Positions 43,430 to 51,110 of a stretch of DNA of 64,000 nucleotides are shown one piece after another. Position numbers and translations under genes: made by a program. Below the pieces are notes generated by a model. That model searched no databases. It was not told the origin of the DNA and saw only the letters and a program-made list of their open reading frames with translations. Each line of letters starts with the position of its first letter. Within the stretch, counting starts at the first letter, position 1. Source of the stretch: Caballeronia sp. dw_276. GTDB taxonomy: Bacteria > Pseudomonadota > Gammaproteobacteria > Burkholderiales > Burkholderiaceae. The stretch is from positions 1 to 64,000 of the forward strand of contig NZ_JAAVUV010000016.1 in the NCBI RefSeq assembly GCF_018449635.1, written 5' to 3'.

Positions 43430-45249
43430 TGCTGCGTCCCGGACTGACATTCAAGTTGTCGGTCTTGCTGGCATGCATCGGCGTGCTTGCGTCGGGCGCG
43501 ACCGGGTATTACGCATATCGTGCGAATCGTACGTTGCTTGTGAAGGAAGCCGAGCGCAGCCTGATGACATCGACGGAACTGCTCGCGCAGCGCTCGTCGG
43601 TTGCCATCGAGGACATTGCCGCCGATGCTCAGGTGCTCGCTTCGCTGCCGTCATCGGCGGCGATCGCCCAAGCCGATGACGGTGCCGGCAAGAATGCCGC
43701 ACGCGAAAGGCTGGCCCAGGTCTTTTTCAGTTTCATGACGCATCACCGGGAATACCTGCAGGTACGGCTGATCACGCGCGAACACCACGGGCTCGAACTG
43801 ATCCGCTTTGACCGCGATGCGAGCCAGGCGGTGCGGGTCGAGGAGGGCGGGCTGCAGGAGAAAGGCCAGTTCGCGTATGTGTTCGAGACGCTGGCGCTCG
43901 GGCGCGGCCATATTTATGTATCGCCTATCACGGTCAATCACGAGCAGGGCGCGCACTCCGCCCAAGGGCGCCCGACGCTGCGCCTGGGAACGCCGGTCGT
44001 GGATGAACGGGGCGTGGTAGTCGGCGTGGTTGTGATCGATGTCGATCTTGCCCGCCTGCTCGAACGCTTGCAGGTCGACCTGCCCGGCAATTACGAGGTC
44101 TACCTTGCAAACGAATGGGGCGATTTCCTGGTGCATCCGGATGTATCGCAGACATTCGGTTTCGACAAAGGCCGGCGGATCTTCATGCAGGAAACCTTTC
44201 CCGCGACGCGGCCGCTGTTCGAAGACGGGCGATCCGCCGTGATGCTCAACGGACTCGCGCAACCCGATGAAGCGCCGTCGCGGATCCTCACTTTCATACG
44301 CCGGCCGTTCGGCGCATCCGAAGGGAACCGTTTTGTGGTGCTCGGTTTGGCCCGCCCGCTTTCCGATGCCTTGAACGGCGCCAGCATGCTGGGCGACAGT
44401 ATCGTGCGAATGGTGCTGATATCGAGCCTGCTCGCGATCATTCTGGCGGTCATGTTTGCCCGCGCGCTGGTCCAGCCGCTGCAAACGCTCGCGCACGCCG
44501 CGACGCACTTTTTCGCCGATCACACCATGGAGGCGCTGCCTGTCCGGCGCACCGATGAAATCGGCGTGCTGGCGCGCTGCTTCGACCGCATGCGCCGCGA
44601 GATCCGCTCGCAGATCGATGGACTGCACAGCAGGCACCATGAACTTGCGCACCTCGCGCGGCATGATGTGCTCACCGGGCTCCCGAACCGGATGCTCTTC
44701 ATGGAACGGCTGGAGGAAGCGATCCGCGGCGCAGAATCGAGCGGGGAGGCGCTTGCCGTGTTGTTCGTCGATCTCGACCGCTTCAAGCAGATCAACGATC
44801 AGTTCGGACACTCGGCCGGCGACGATGTGCTCGTCGAAGTCGCGCGCCGTCTGCAAGATCTGCTGACGAGCGCCGACATGGTCGCGCGGCTCGGCGGCGA
44901 CGAGTTCGTGGTATTGATCAACGGCCCGCGTTCGGCCGGGCCCGCGCGGGAAATTGCATCGCGTATCAAGCAAACGCTCGACGACGTGCTGCTTGTCAAC
45001 GAGCGCCGCATGACGGTGGGGGCGAGCATTGGCATCAGCCAGTATCCAGAGGACGGCGCCTCGGCCGGAGCGCTTTTGCTCAATGCCGACGCCGCCATGT
45101 ACGCCGCGAAATCCGATGCAAACTGCTCGTATTTGCGGTATCAGGACCTGCCCGATGCGCAGCGCAGCCGTGCCACGATGGGCGTCGTCCGGCGCAGAGA
45201 ACCCGACGACTTTTTGGTCACGCCTGATGATGCCGACGCAGTTCTCTGA
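43429..45249 (+). CDS. Membrane diguanylate cyclase with periplasmic Cache-like sensor and HAMP
   Basis: 606 aa. First membrane segment about 8-28, a periplasmic Cache-like region to about 310 (GQFAYVFETLALGRGHIYVSPI, VVDERGVVVGVVVIDVDL), second membrane segment about 325-345, HAMP about 346-400, then GGDEF about 410-570. The active site is G489-G-D-E-F493, so synthesis of c-di-GMP is likely. The RxxD inhibitory site is replaced by TSAD, so product inhibition may be missing. Translation is coupled to the PotD-like gene (TGATG), which suggests that ligand-bound receptor docks on the periplasmic domain. Confidence 0.86.
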   Translation: MLRPGLTFKLSVLLACIGVLASGATGYYAYRANRTLLVKEAERSLMTSTELLAQRSSVAIEDIAADAQVLASLPSSAAIAQADDGAGKNAARERLAQVFFSFMTHHREYLQVRLITREHHGLELIRFDRDASQAVRVEEGGLQEKGQFAYVFETLALGRGHIYVSPITVNHEQGAHSAQGRPTLRLGTPVVDERGVVVGVVVIDVDLARLLERLQVDLPGNYEVYLANEWGDFLVHPDVSQTFGFDKGRRIFMQETFPATRPLFEDGRSAVMLNGLAQPDEAPSRILTFIRRPFGASEGNRFVVLGLARPLSDALNGASMLGDSIVRMVLISSLLAIILAVMFARALVQPLQTLAHAATHFFADHTMEALPVRRTDEIGVLARCFDRMRREIRSQIDGLHSRHHELAHLARHDVLTGLPNRMLFMERLEEAIRGAESSGEALAVLFVDLDRFKQINDQFGHSAGDDVLVEVARRLQDLLTSADMVARLGGDEFVVLINGPRSAGPAREIASRIKQTLDDVLLVNERRMTVGASIGISQYPEDGASAGALLLNADAAMYAAKSDANCSYLRYQDLPDAQRSRATMGVVRRREPDDFLVTPDDADAVL

Positions 45250-45318
45250 CCGGAAAGTAACGTCGATGCGCGGAAAGGCGAAATCCTTCGTTAAGGTTTC
45301 CTGCCGGGACGCCGTTAT

Positions 45319-45330
45319 GGTGTTTACACC
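45319..45330. repeat. Dyad GGTGTTTACACC
   Basis: A 5-base inverted repeat around TT, 70 bases after the diguanylate cyclase stop. Possible operator; nothing else supports it. Confidence 0.25.
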
Positions 45331-45426
45331 GTGAGACGAAACAAGAACGCCCTGAGGTGGTCAATTATCCTGTTTTAGATGCATAAAACGTTATATAAAA
45401 ATACGGTTGTGCTTTTACATTGATTA

Positions 45427-45440
45427 GACAAAAGTTTGTC
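45427..45440. promoter_or_regulatory. Candidate operator GACAAA-AG-TTTGTC upstream of rpfR
   Basis: A perfect 6-base inverted repeat with a two-base centre in the AT-rich region about 300 bases before rpfR. Position and symmetry suggest a regulator site; the binder is unknown. Confidence 0.33.
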
Positions 45441-45734
45441 GGTTCCAGTGCATTTCTGTCGGATTTATCATGTTGGGGTTTTGCAGCATTGCGTCGCTAA
45501 TTTGTTTCGAATCTGGGCGCTGAGTCTGCAGTCCGCGTAAGATATGATCAAATAATAGAATATAGGCGACTTACTGTTTGGGCCGGCACACGGAGGATTG
45601 GAATTTCGTGGTGCCGTGAAGCGGACTCGCAGGTTTGAGATTATCTCCAGCAAGGCGCAAGACGCCGGCACTGGGTAAATCTGACGAGACGCGCTGACGG
45701 GGCGGCAGTCAGAGAATTTTTTCTGGAGTTGCTG

Positions 45735-47750
45735 ATGATAGGTGAAGAAGACGGCCTAGACCTGTATACGTGGTTTGGCACGACCAGCCCGTGCTGGCGG
45801 CTGTCGAGCGACAGTAATGCGCTCGAGCTCGCGACTGTGCGCGGTCCCGCGAACGTCAGCGTTCCGCTCGACGCGTCTCAGGCCGGACAGATCCGCGCAC
45901 TCACGGGCGTAACGTCGCACCTCGCGCTGGATCTCAAGATTTTCGGTTATCCGTACCGGCTTCATCTGGTCGGCAAAAAGATCAACATCCGCGAATGGGC
46001 CGGAACGGCATCGGATTACACGGACACCTCGTCGGTCGCCCGTGACCTCGTGCATGGTCTCGCATTCGCCGAGCAGGTTGTTTCCGAAGTTAATTCGCTC
46101 GTCGTGATTCTTGACGGGCATGGCCTGATTCAGCGCTTCAACCGCATGTGCGAAGAAGTGACCGGCATGCGCGAGGAAGATGTCATTGGCAAGAGCGCCT
46201 ATGTCCTGTTCATGTCGGACGACGAAGGTGCGGCATCGAGAACCAACATCAACGGTTTCTTCGCGAGCGGCAAGCCTTATCAGGTCGAGCGATATATCAA
46301 TACCGTCACGGGACCACGCCTCTTTCTCTTCCGCAATAAATTCGTCCAGAGCGGCAGCGGCGTGGACGAGCGCTTTCTGATTTGCTCGGGTACGGATATC
46401 ACCGAAGAGCGCAAGGCGCAGAAGCTGCTCGTCAAGCAGGCGACGACCGACGAACTAACCGGGCTGCTGAACCGCAAGGCCATTCAGGAAGAGATCGAGA
46501 ACGCAATTGCCGCAGAAAGGGAGGCCGGGGATAGCATCGGCGAAGAACATCTTGGCATTCTGTTTCTCGACCTCGACAACTTCAAGAAGGTGAATGACCA
46601 CTACGGACACGTAGTTGGCGACCGGCTGATCCGCGAGGTATCGGCGAAGATCAAGAGCTGCCTCGCTCCCGGCGATACGCTCGCGCGGCTTGGCGGCGAC
46701 GAGTTCGTCGTGGTCATCAGGAAGTCGACCATTCCGTTGCTGACCAAGACATCGGAAACCATCCTGGGCAGTTTGCATCAGCCGTTCGATTTCGGGCTGA
46801 TCAAGCTCTATACCGGTTGTTCGATCGGCATTGCGGTGTACCCCGAGCATGGCGACCGGCTCGAAAGCCTGATTCGCAGCGCGGACACGGCCATGTATGT
46901 CGCTAAAGACGGCGGCAAGCATACGTATCGCGTGTTTACGCCGGAAATGAACCGCAAGGTTGCGGAATATGTGTGGCTCGACACGAACCTGCGCCGCGCG
47001 CTAGAGGAGAACCAGCTCGAGCTTTATTATCAGCCGAAGGTGAATCTCAGGAACGGCGATGTCGACAGCGTCGAAGCGTTGGTGCGCTGGAACTCGCCGG
47101 AGCGCGGCGTAGTATCGCCGCTCGATTTCATTCCTTATGCGGAAGAGTCAGGGCTGATTGGCCCGCTCGGACGGTGGGTCATGCAAGCGGCCGCCACGCA
47201 GGCGTCGAACTGGCAGAAGCAGGGACTGGACTTGCGCATCTCCATCAACGTATCCGCGCGTCAGTTACGCGATACGGATATCGTCAAGCATTTCACGGAA
47301 GTGCTTGCAGATACGCGCTCGCGTTCTTGCATGCTCGATGTGGAACTGACCGAAAGCTGTTTTATCGAAGACGAAGCGGCGGCGCTCGTGCTGATCACGC
47401 AGTTCCGCAAGATGGGCGTGCGTGTACATCTCGATGACTTCGGTACGGGATATTCGTCGTTGTCGCAGTTGTCGCGCATTCCGCTCGACGCCATCAAGCT
47501 TGACCGGAGCTTCATCAAGGGAATCGATGTAAACAGCAAACCGCAGGCGCTTGTGCGCGCAATGGTCGCGATCGCCCATGAGCTGCGTTTGTCGGTGGTC
47601 GCTGAAGGCGTGGAAAGCGAAGCTGAAGCGGATTTCCTGCGCGGCCTGGGCGTGGATCTCGTGCAAGGATTCTTGTATGCGCGGCCCATGCCTGCACGAG
47701 CCTTTGAAGCCTGGCTTGCCGAGAAAAGAAAGCTCAGGCTTATCGCCTGA
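45735..47750 (+). CDS. rpfR: RpfR: BDSF receptor, PAS-GGDEF-EAL c-di-GMP phosphodiesterase
   Basis: 671 aa from the ATG at 45735 with GGAG seven bases upstream. Layout: N-terminal RpfF-interaction domain (about 1-95, including HLVGKKINIREWAGTAS), PAS (about 105-220), GGDEF with G320-G-D-E-F324, and EAL with E447-A-L449, DDFGTGYSSLSQL and VVAEGVES. It closely follows PdeR/YciR of E. coli and Burkholderia RpfR. Binding of cis-2-dodecenoic acid to the PAS domain stimulates c-di-GMP breakdown in characterised homologues. Convergent with rpfF, 42 bases apart. Confidence 0.92.
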   Translation: MIGEEDGLDLYTWFGTTSPCWRLSSDSNALELATVRGPANVSVPLDASQAGQIRALTGVTSHLALDLKIFGYPYRLHLVGKKINIREWAGTASDYTDTSSVARDLVHGLAFAEQVVSEVNSLVVILDGHGLIQRFNRMCEEVTGMREEDVIGKSAYVLFMSDDEGAASRTNINGFFASGKPYQVERYINTVTGPRLFLFRNKFVQSGSGVDERFLICSGTDITEERKAQKLLVKQATTDELTGLLNRKAIQEEIENAIAAEREAGDSIGEEHLGILFLDLDNFKKVNDHYGHVVGDRLIREVSAKIKSCLAPGDTLARLGGDEFVVVIRKSTIPLLTKTSETILGSLHQPFDFGLIKLYTGCSIGIAVYPEHGDRLESLIRSADTAMYVAKDGGKHTYRVFTPEMNRKVAEYVWLDTNLRRALEENQLELYYQPKVNLRNGDVDSVEALVRWNSPERGVVSPLDFIPYAEESGLIGPLGRWVMQAAATQASNWQKQGLDLRISINVSARQLRDTDIVKHFTEVLADTRSRSCMLDVELTESCFIEDEAAALVLITQFRKMGVRVHLDDFGTGYSSLSQLSRIPLDAIKLDRSFIKGIDVNSKPQALVRAMVAIAHELRLSVVAEGVESEAEADFLRGLGVDLVQGFLYARPMPARAFEAWLAEKRKLRLIA

Positions 47751-47753
47751 GCT
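47731..47753. terminator. Hairpin between rpfR and rpfF
   Basis: AGCTCAGGC (47731-47739) pairs with GCCTGAGCT (47745-47753) around TTATC, overlapping the rpfR stop. The left flank is A-rich (GAGAAAAGAA), giving a U-rich tail for transcripts coming from rpfF; the right flank (TCTCCTT) is weaker. Probably stops rpfF and slows rpfR transcripts. Confidence 0.6.
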
Positions 47754-47792
47754 TCTCCTTGGTTAAAGAGAGTTAGTAGAAATCAAGGCCGC

Positions 47793-48671
47793 TTAGTGAT
47801 GGTCGAGGCTTGCCATCTTCAGCTTGGAAACACGGCGGTTCTGCAACATGACCAGCCGCTCCATGAAAGCCAGATCCTTCTCTTCGATCGTAAAGGCAGC
47901 CCGGACCCAGTCCTCGGTAATCTCGATCAGTTCAGCGCGCGGCAACGCCAATACACGTTGCCGCGCCTTGATCATCGCGCGGATGCCGTTGAGCTTGGGA
48001 CGAATGCCATCTATGAAGGTTCGCGTCGCAAGGAATGCATCGCCAGGCTGGAAAGTCTGATCGACAATTCCCTTCTCCGCGTACCAGTCGCCGGTATGTG
48101 CTTCTCCGGTACTGATCAACTCTTCGGCGAGCCGCATACCCGCCTTGCGTTCGACCAGTGAATAACCGCCCATGCCCGGAAACAGGTTAAAGGCGATTTC
48201 TGGGAAACCCATTTTTGCGTCGTTCTGCGCGAGAAGAAAGTGATGCGCCAGGGCCGACTCGAATCCGCCTCCGAGCGCGGTGCCTTCGACCATTGCAATC
48301 GAAATGGCACCGGTACCAAATCCGCTATAAATTTCGTGGAGCCCGTCTATGCACGAACGCGCATAGGCCATCAGCAATTCACGCCGGCCTGATCGAATGG
48401 CATCGACAAAGAAGTCCAGGTCGCCGCCTACGTTGAAGATATCCGGCACGAGAGAACCCGTGACCCAGAAGTCAAAACGCAGGCCGGACTCTCTTGCCGC
48501 ACGCGCGAGGTCAATGATGTCATTGACGAGATCTTGCGTGAAACAAGGGCGCGGACGCGAACGAAGCATCATCCACATCGTGTGGCGTTCTTCCTCGTAA
48601 TAGGCGGAAATTTGTGAGAGGTCGCCGGCTTCGAGAAAGGGACGGCAAGCAGGGTTGTTTTTGAGGTTCAT
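47793..48671 (-). CDS. rpfF: RpfF: BDSF (cis-2-dodecenoic acid) synthase
   Basis: Crotonase-fold enzyme of 292 aa that dehydrates 3-hydroxydodecanoyl-ACP and releases the fatty-acid signal. The two catalytic glutamates are E138 (GGGFESAL) and E158 (GFPEIAF), equivalent to E141 and E161 of Xanthomonas RpfF. ACSCIDG-type block AYARSCIDG and VTGSLVPDIFNVGGDL follow Burkholderia RpfF. ATG at 48671 is chosen because it aligns with known RpfF N-termini; the frame opens to 48785. The signal would be read by RpfR encoded next to it. Confidence 0.92.
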   Translation of the reverse strand: MNLKNNPACRPFLEAGDLSQISAYYEEERHTMWMMLRSRPRPCFTQDLVNDIIDLARAARESGLRFDFWVTGSLVPDIFNVGGDLDFFVDAIRSGRRELLMAYARSCIDGLHEIYSGFGTGAISIAMVEGTALGGGFESALAHHFLLAQNDAKMGFPEIAFNLFPGMGGYSLVERKAGMRLAEELISTGEAHTGDWYAEKGIVDQTFQPGDAFLATRTFIDGIRPKLNGIRAMIKARQRVLALPRAELIEITEDWVRAAFTIEEKDLAFMERLVMLQNRRVSKLKMASLDHH

Positions 48672-49044
48672 GGCGATGATCCAAATTAAAAAGGGTTGAA
48701 CTTGGGTAAAGCCATGAGAGGGTAAAGCACAGAATTTCGTATCGGCGGGGGTATACGAGGGGCAGCCCACACTCACGCAAAGCATTTATGGAGCGCATAA
48801 AACCACTCAAAAAACGCGCTGAATTAACGTTGCAAAGCGAACCATCCGAGGTCGATAAAGTGTTCGCTTAGCAACGGCGAATCGTCGCGTTATAGTTCCT
48901 GTTGAGTGCGCTCAACTTTGGCCACCAATTACCCGTTAACGTGTTGATCAGCTGGAGACATGACGTGGATACCTATTTCGGGCACATACAAGAATTAAAG
49001 GCAGCGCAGTTCGTTCAACCACATTTCGACCACCAGGCCACCCG
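48672..49044. other. Divergent region between rpfF and the methyltransferase gene
   Basis: 373 bases without a supported gene. It contains the palindrome at 48901 and the two divergent promoters. Confidence 0.45.
48901..48916. promoter_or_regulatory. Palindrome GTTGAGTGCGCTCAAC between rpfF and the methyltransferase gene
   Basis: A 16-base near-perfect palindrome (6-base arms GTTGAG/CTCAAC, centre TGCG), 230 bases upstream of rpfF and 130 bases upstream of the methyltransferase gene. A good operator candidate for shared control of both directions; the binding protein is unknown. Confidence 0.42.
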
Positions 49045-49869
49045 ATGACCAGCTCACAATCTTCTTCCCAGCTTGGTGATTTCTCGCGTGTCGATTCTGT
49101 GGATGCGGACACTTTTGTCGCACGGCTCGACGTCATGCAGGCGCTTGATTCGTTTCGCGTCTACAAGCAGGAGACGTTCGAATTAATGGGGCTCAAGCCC
49201 GGCATGAATATCGCCGACATAGGCTGCGGACCCGGCGACGATCTGGGCAAGCTGGCCTTGCAGGTCGTGCCTGGCGGCACCGCAGTGGGGTTCGATCTGA
49301 GCGAGGCCATGCTGGAAGAAGCGCGCCGTCGTCATGCGGACGTGCCATCGCTCAGCTTCAGGAATGCGCCGGCCAATGAGCTTGGCGTCCCGGCGCATAG
49401 TTTCGATGCAGTGCGCGCAGATCGCGTGCTGATCCACGTTCCAAGGCCTGAAGAGGCACTCAAGGAGATGATTCGCGTGACGCGGCCGGGCGGGCGCATT
49501 GTCGTGAGCGAACCCGACATGCCGGGATGCTGGGTCGCAAGCAGCGACTATGTGCTGACCGGACGCATCATGCAGTCGATCGCGGAGTCGTGCGTCAATC
49601 CTTACCTCGCTCGCGATCTGTACGCCATGTTCCACGACGCAGGCCTGCGGGACGTCACGTTCAGCATGCGCAGCGTGAGCGCGTTCGATCCACAATCGGT
49701 CAACAAGATCCTAGACTTCAAAAGCGTGCTTGCCGGCATGCACGCACGCAAGCTGTTCACCGACGATGAAGTGACGCGATGGATTACGGAGTTCGAAGAA
49801 CGCGGCAGGACCGGGCGTTTTGTCGCGGGTTTGCCCGTGATGATCGTGAGCGGCGTCAAGCAAGACTGA
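49045..49869 (+). CDS. Class I SAM-dependent methyltransferase
   Basis: 274 aa, Methyltransf_11/25 type. SAM motif I is [12 protein letters not shown] (about 56-67), acidic end of beta 2 in GFDLSEAM, motif [23 protein letters not shown], and the [14 protein letters not shown] post-motif block. Probably acts on a small molecule. 21 bases upstream of the alpha/beta hydrolase gene, so both likely form one unit divergent from rpfF. Whether they modify the RpfF signal or another metabolite is not known. Confidence 0.8.
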   Translation: MTSSQSSSQLGDFSRVDSVDADTFVARLDVMQALDSFRVYKQETFELMGLKPGMNIADIGCGPGDDLGKLALQVVPGGTAVGFDLSEAMLEEARRRHADVPSLSFRNAPANELGVPAHSFDAVRADRVLIHVPRPEEALKEMIRVTRPGGRIVVSEPDMPGCWVASSDYVLTGRIMQSIAESCVNPYLARDLYAMFHDAGLRDVTFSMRSVSAFDPQSVNKILDFKSVLAGMHARKLFTDDEVTRWITEFEERGRTGRFVAGLPVMIVSGVKQD

Positions 49870-49890
49870 GTCTCGCGAACGGCAACCAAG

Positions 49891-50931
49891 ATGCGTGATA
49901 CTCAACTCAGCTGGCGTACTCTGCACGGCTATGCGCGTGCCGTAAGCGCCTTCAGCAAGTCTGTCCTCCCCGACCTGACGCGGGCAAGTTTCGAGCGGCT
50001 TGCGTCGGCGGGAGGCGCTGTTGCGCCCGACGCAAAGCAAGCCGCTCTGCCGCCGCACGAAGCGTTTGCGACTTCCGATAACTACCCCGTGGCTTATCGC
50101 CATTACGTCTCGCGCAGCACCCGCCGCGTGGTGATTCTCGTGCATGGTGCGGGATGCTTTGGCGACCAGATGAACGTGCTGGCGCAGCACCTGTCGCTGC
50201 GTGATATCGCCGACGTCTATACGCTCGATATGCGCGGCCACGGCCTTTCGCCGGGGCGCCCCGGTCATGCAGTCGAAGAACCCCGCCAGATGATCTCGGA
50301 TGTCGCCGACTTCATTACGTTCGCCGCGCGCCGGCACAGCGGTTGCGCGATCGTGCTGGGAGGTCATTCAGCGGGTGGCGGTCTCATTCTGGCCATCTCG
50401 CGCAGTCCGCTCCATCGGCTGGTATCGGCTTACCTGTTTCTGGCTCCTTTTCTTGGACTCGGGTCGCCTGTCAATCGTCCTTATTTTGGCGGATGGGTCC
50501 GTCTTCGTGGTGTGCGCTTGCGCTTATTGAGCTTACTAAGTGCGCTGGGCATTACGCATTTCAACGGAAATACGGTAGTTGAATTTGCTCCAGCGGCGCG
50601 CGCGCTCGACGAGCGTTACATCGCGAGCTGGTCGTTCAATACAACACTCGCATTCGGCCCGGGACTCTGGGTTACGAACAAGGAACCTATAGGTCCGGAT
50701 ATACCAGTGCTGGTCTTGTCGGGTGACAATGACGAGTGTTTCGATACATCGCTGTATCCCGCGGCGTTCAAAATAGTGGCACCACACGCGGAAGTTCGCA
50801 GCATGGGTTCGCTCGGTCATTGGGATCTGCTTGCCGATCCCGCCATGCTCGATGCCGTCGAGCGCTGGTTAGCCCCGCAAGGCTTGAAACGCGCGGGCGT
50901 GGCCGAGATCGTCAAGGCATCGACTTATTGA
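49891..50931 (+). CDS. Alpha/beta hydrolase (lysophospholipase-like)
   Basis: 346 aa, Hydrolase_4 type. Oxyanion region VILVHGAGCFGDQM, nucleophile Ser in GGHSAGGG, acid Asp in LVLSGDNDEC and His in LGHWDLLAD form the triad. No obvious signal peptide, so probably cytoplasmic. An unusual N-terminal 60 residues precede the fold. Likely cotranscribed with the methyltransferase gene. Candidate substrates are acyl esters or lipids; a role in fatty-acid signal turnover is a guess from its neighbourhood. Confidence 0.8.
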   Translation: MRDTQLSWRTLHGYARAVSAFSKSVLPDLTRASFERLASAGGAVAPDAKQAALPPHEAFATSDNYPVAYRHYVSRSTRRVVILVHGAGCFGDQMNVLAQHLSLRDIADVYTLDMRGHGLSPGRPGHAVEEPRQMISDVADFITFAARRHSGCAIVLGGHSAGGGLILAISRSPLHRLVSAYLFLAPFLGLGSPVNRPYFGGWVRLRGVRLRLLSLLSALGITHFNGNTVVEFAPAARALDERYIASWSFNTTLAFGPGLWVTNKEPIGPDIPVLVLSGDNDECFDTSLYPAAFKIVAPHAEVRSMGSLGHWDLLADPAMLDAVERWLAPQGLKRAGVAEIVKASTY

Positions 50932-51110
50932 TTTGGACCGGAAAGTTTATCTGTAATATGTCGCCTGAAGCGGAACAGGCGGGTTCTGAAAACAGCCCAG
51001 CCCTTGACGCCTAGGCGCATTCCAATCATTTTTGTTGCTCAAAGAAATCCGCTTTCCTTTATTTATGCCGCATAGAGCCGGCGGACGCCTGTCAGCATTA
51101 TCCAAGAACA

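Larger units (their letters stand above)
45250..45734. other. AT-richer intergenic region before rpfR
   Basis: 485 bases with distinctly lower GC than the surroundings, especially 45370-45580. No gene is supported. It holds dyads GGTGT/ACACC (45319-45330) and GACAAA/TTTGTC (45427-45440) and should contain the rpfR promoter; no strong -35/-10 pair stands out. Confidence 0.45.

Noticed and set aside
45735-47750. RpfR GGDEF domain with an inhibitory RxxD site
   Set aside because: The position five residues before GGDEF reads APGD, so no I-site; the domain may still be active, and I do not claim net cyclase activity.
50932-51110. Riboswitch (TPP or similar) upstream of the TonB receptor
   Set aside because: Looked for the conserved TPP-box words and paired stems because of the PnuC-like gene; none were found. 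No Fur-box-like dyad was seen either.
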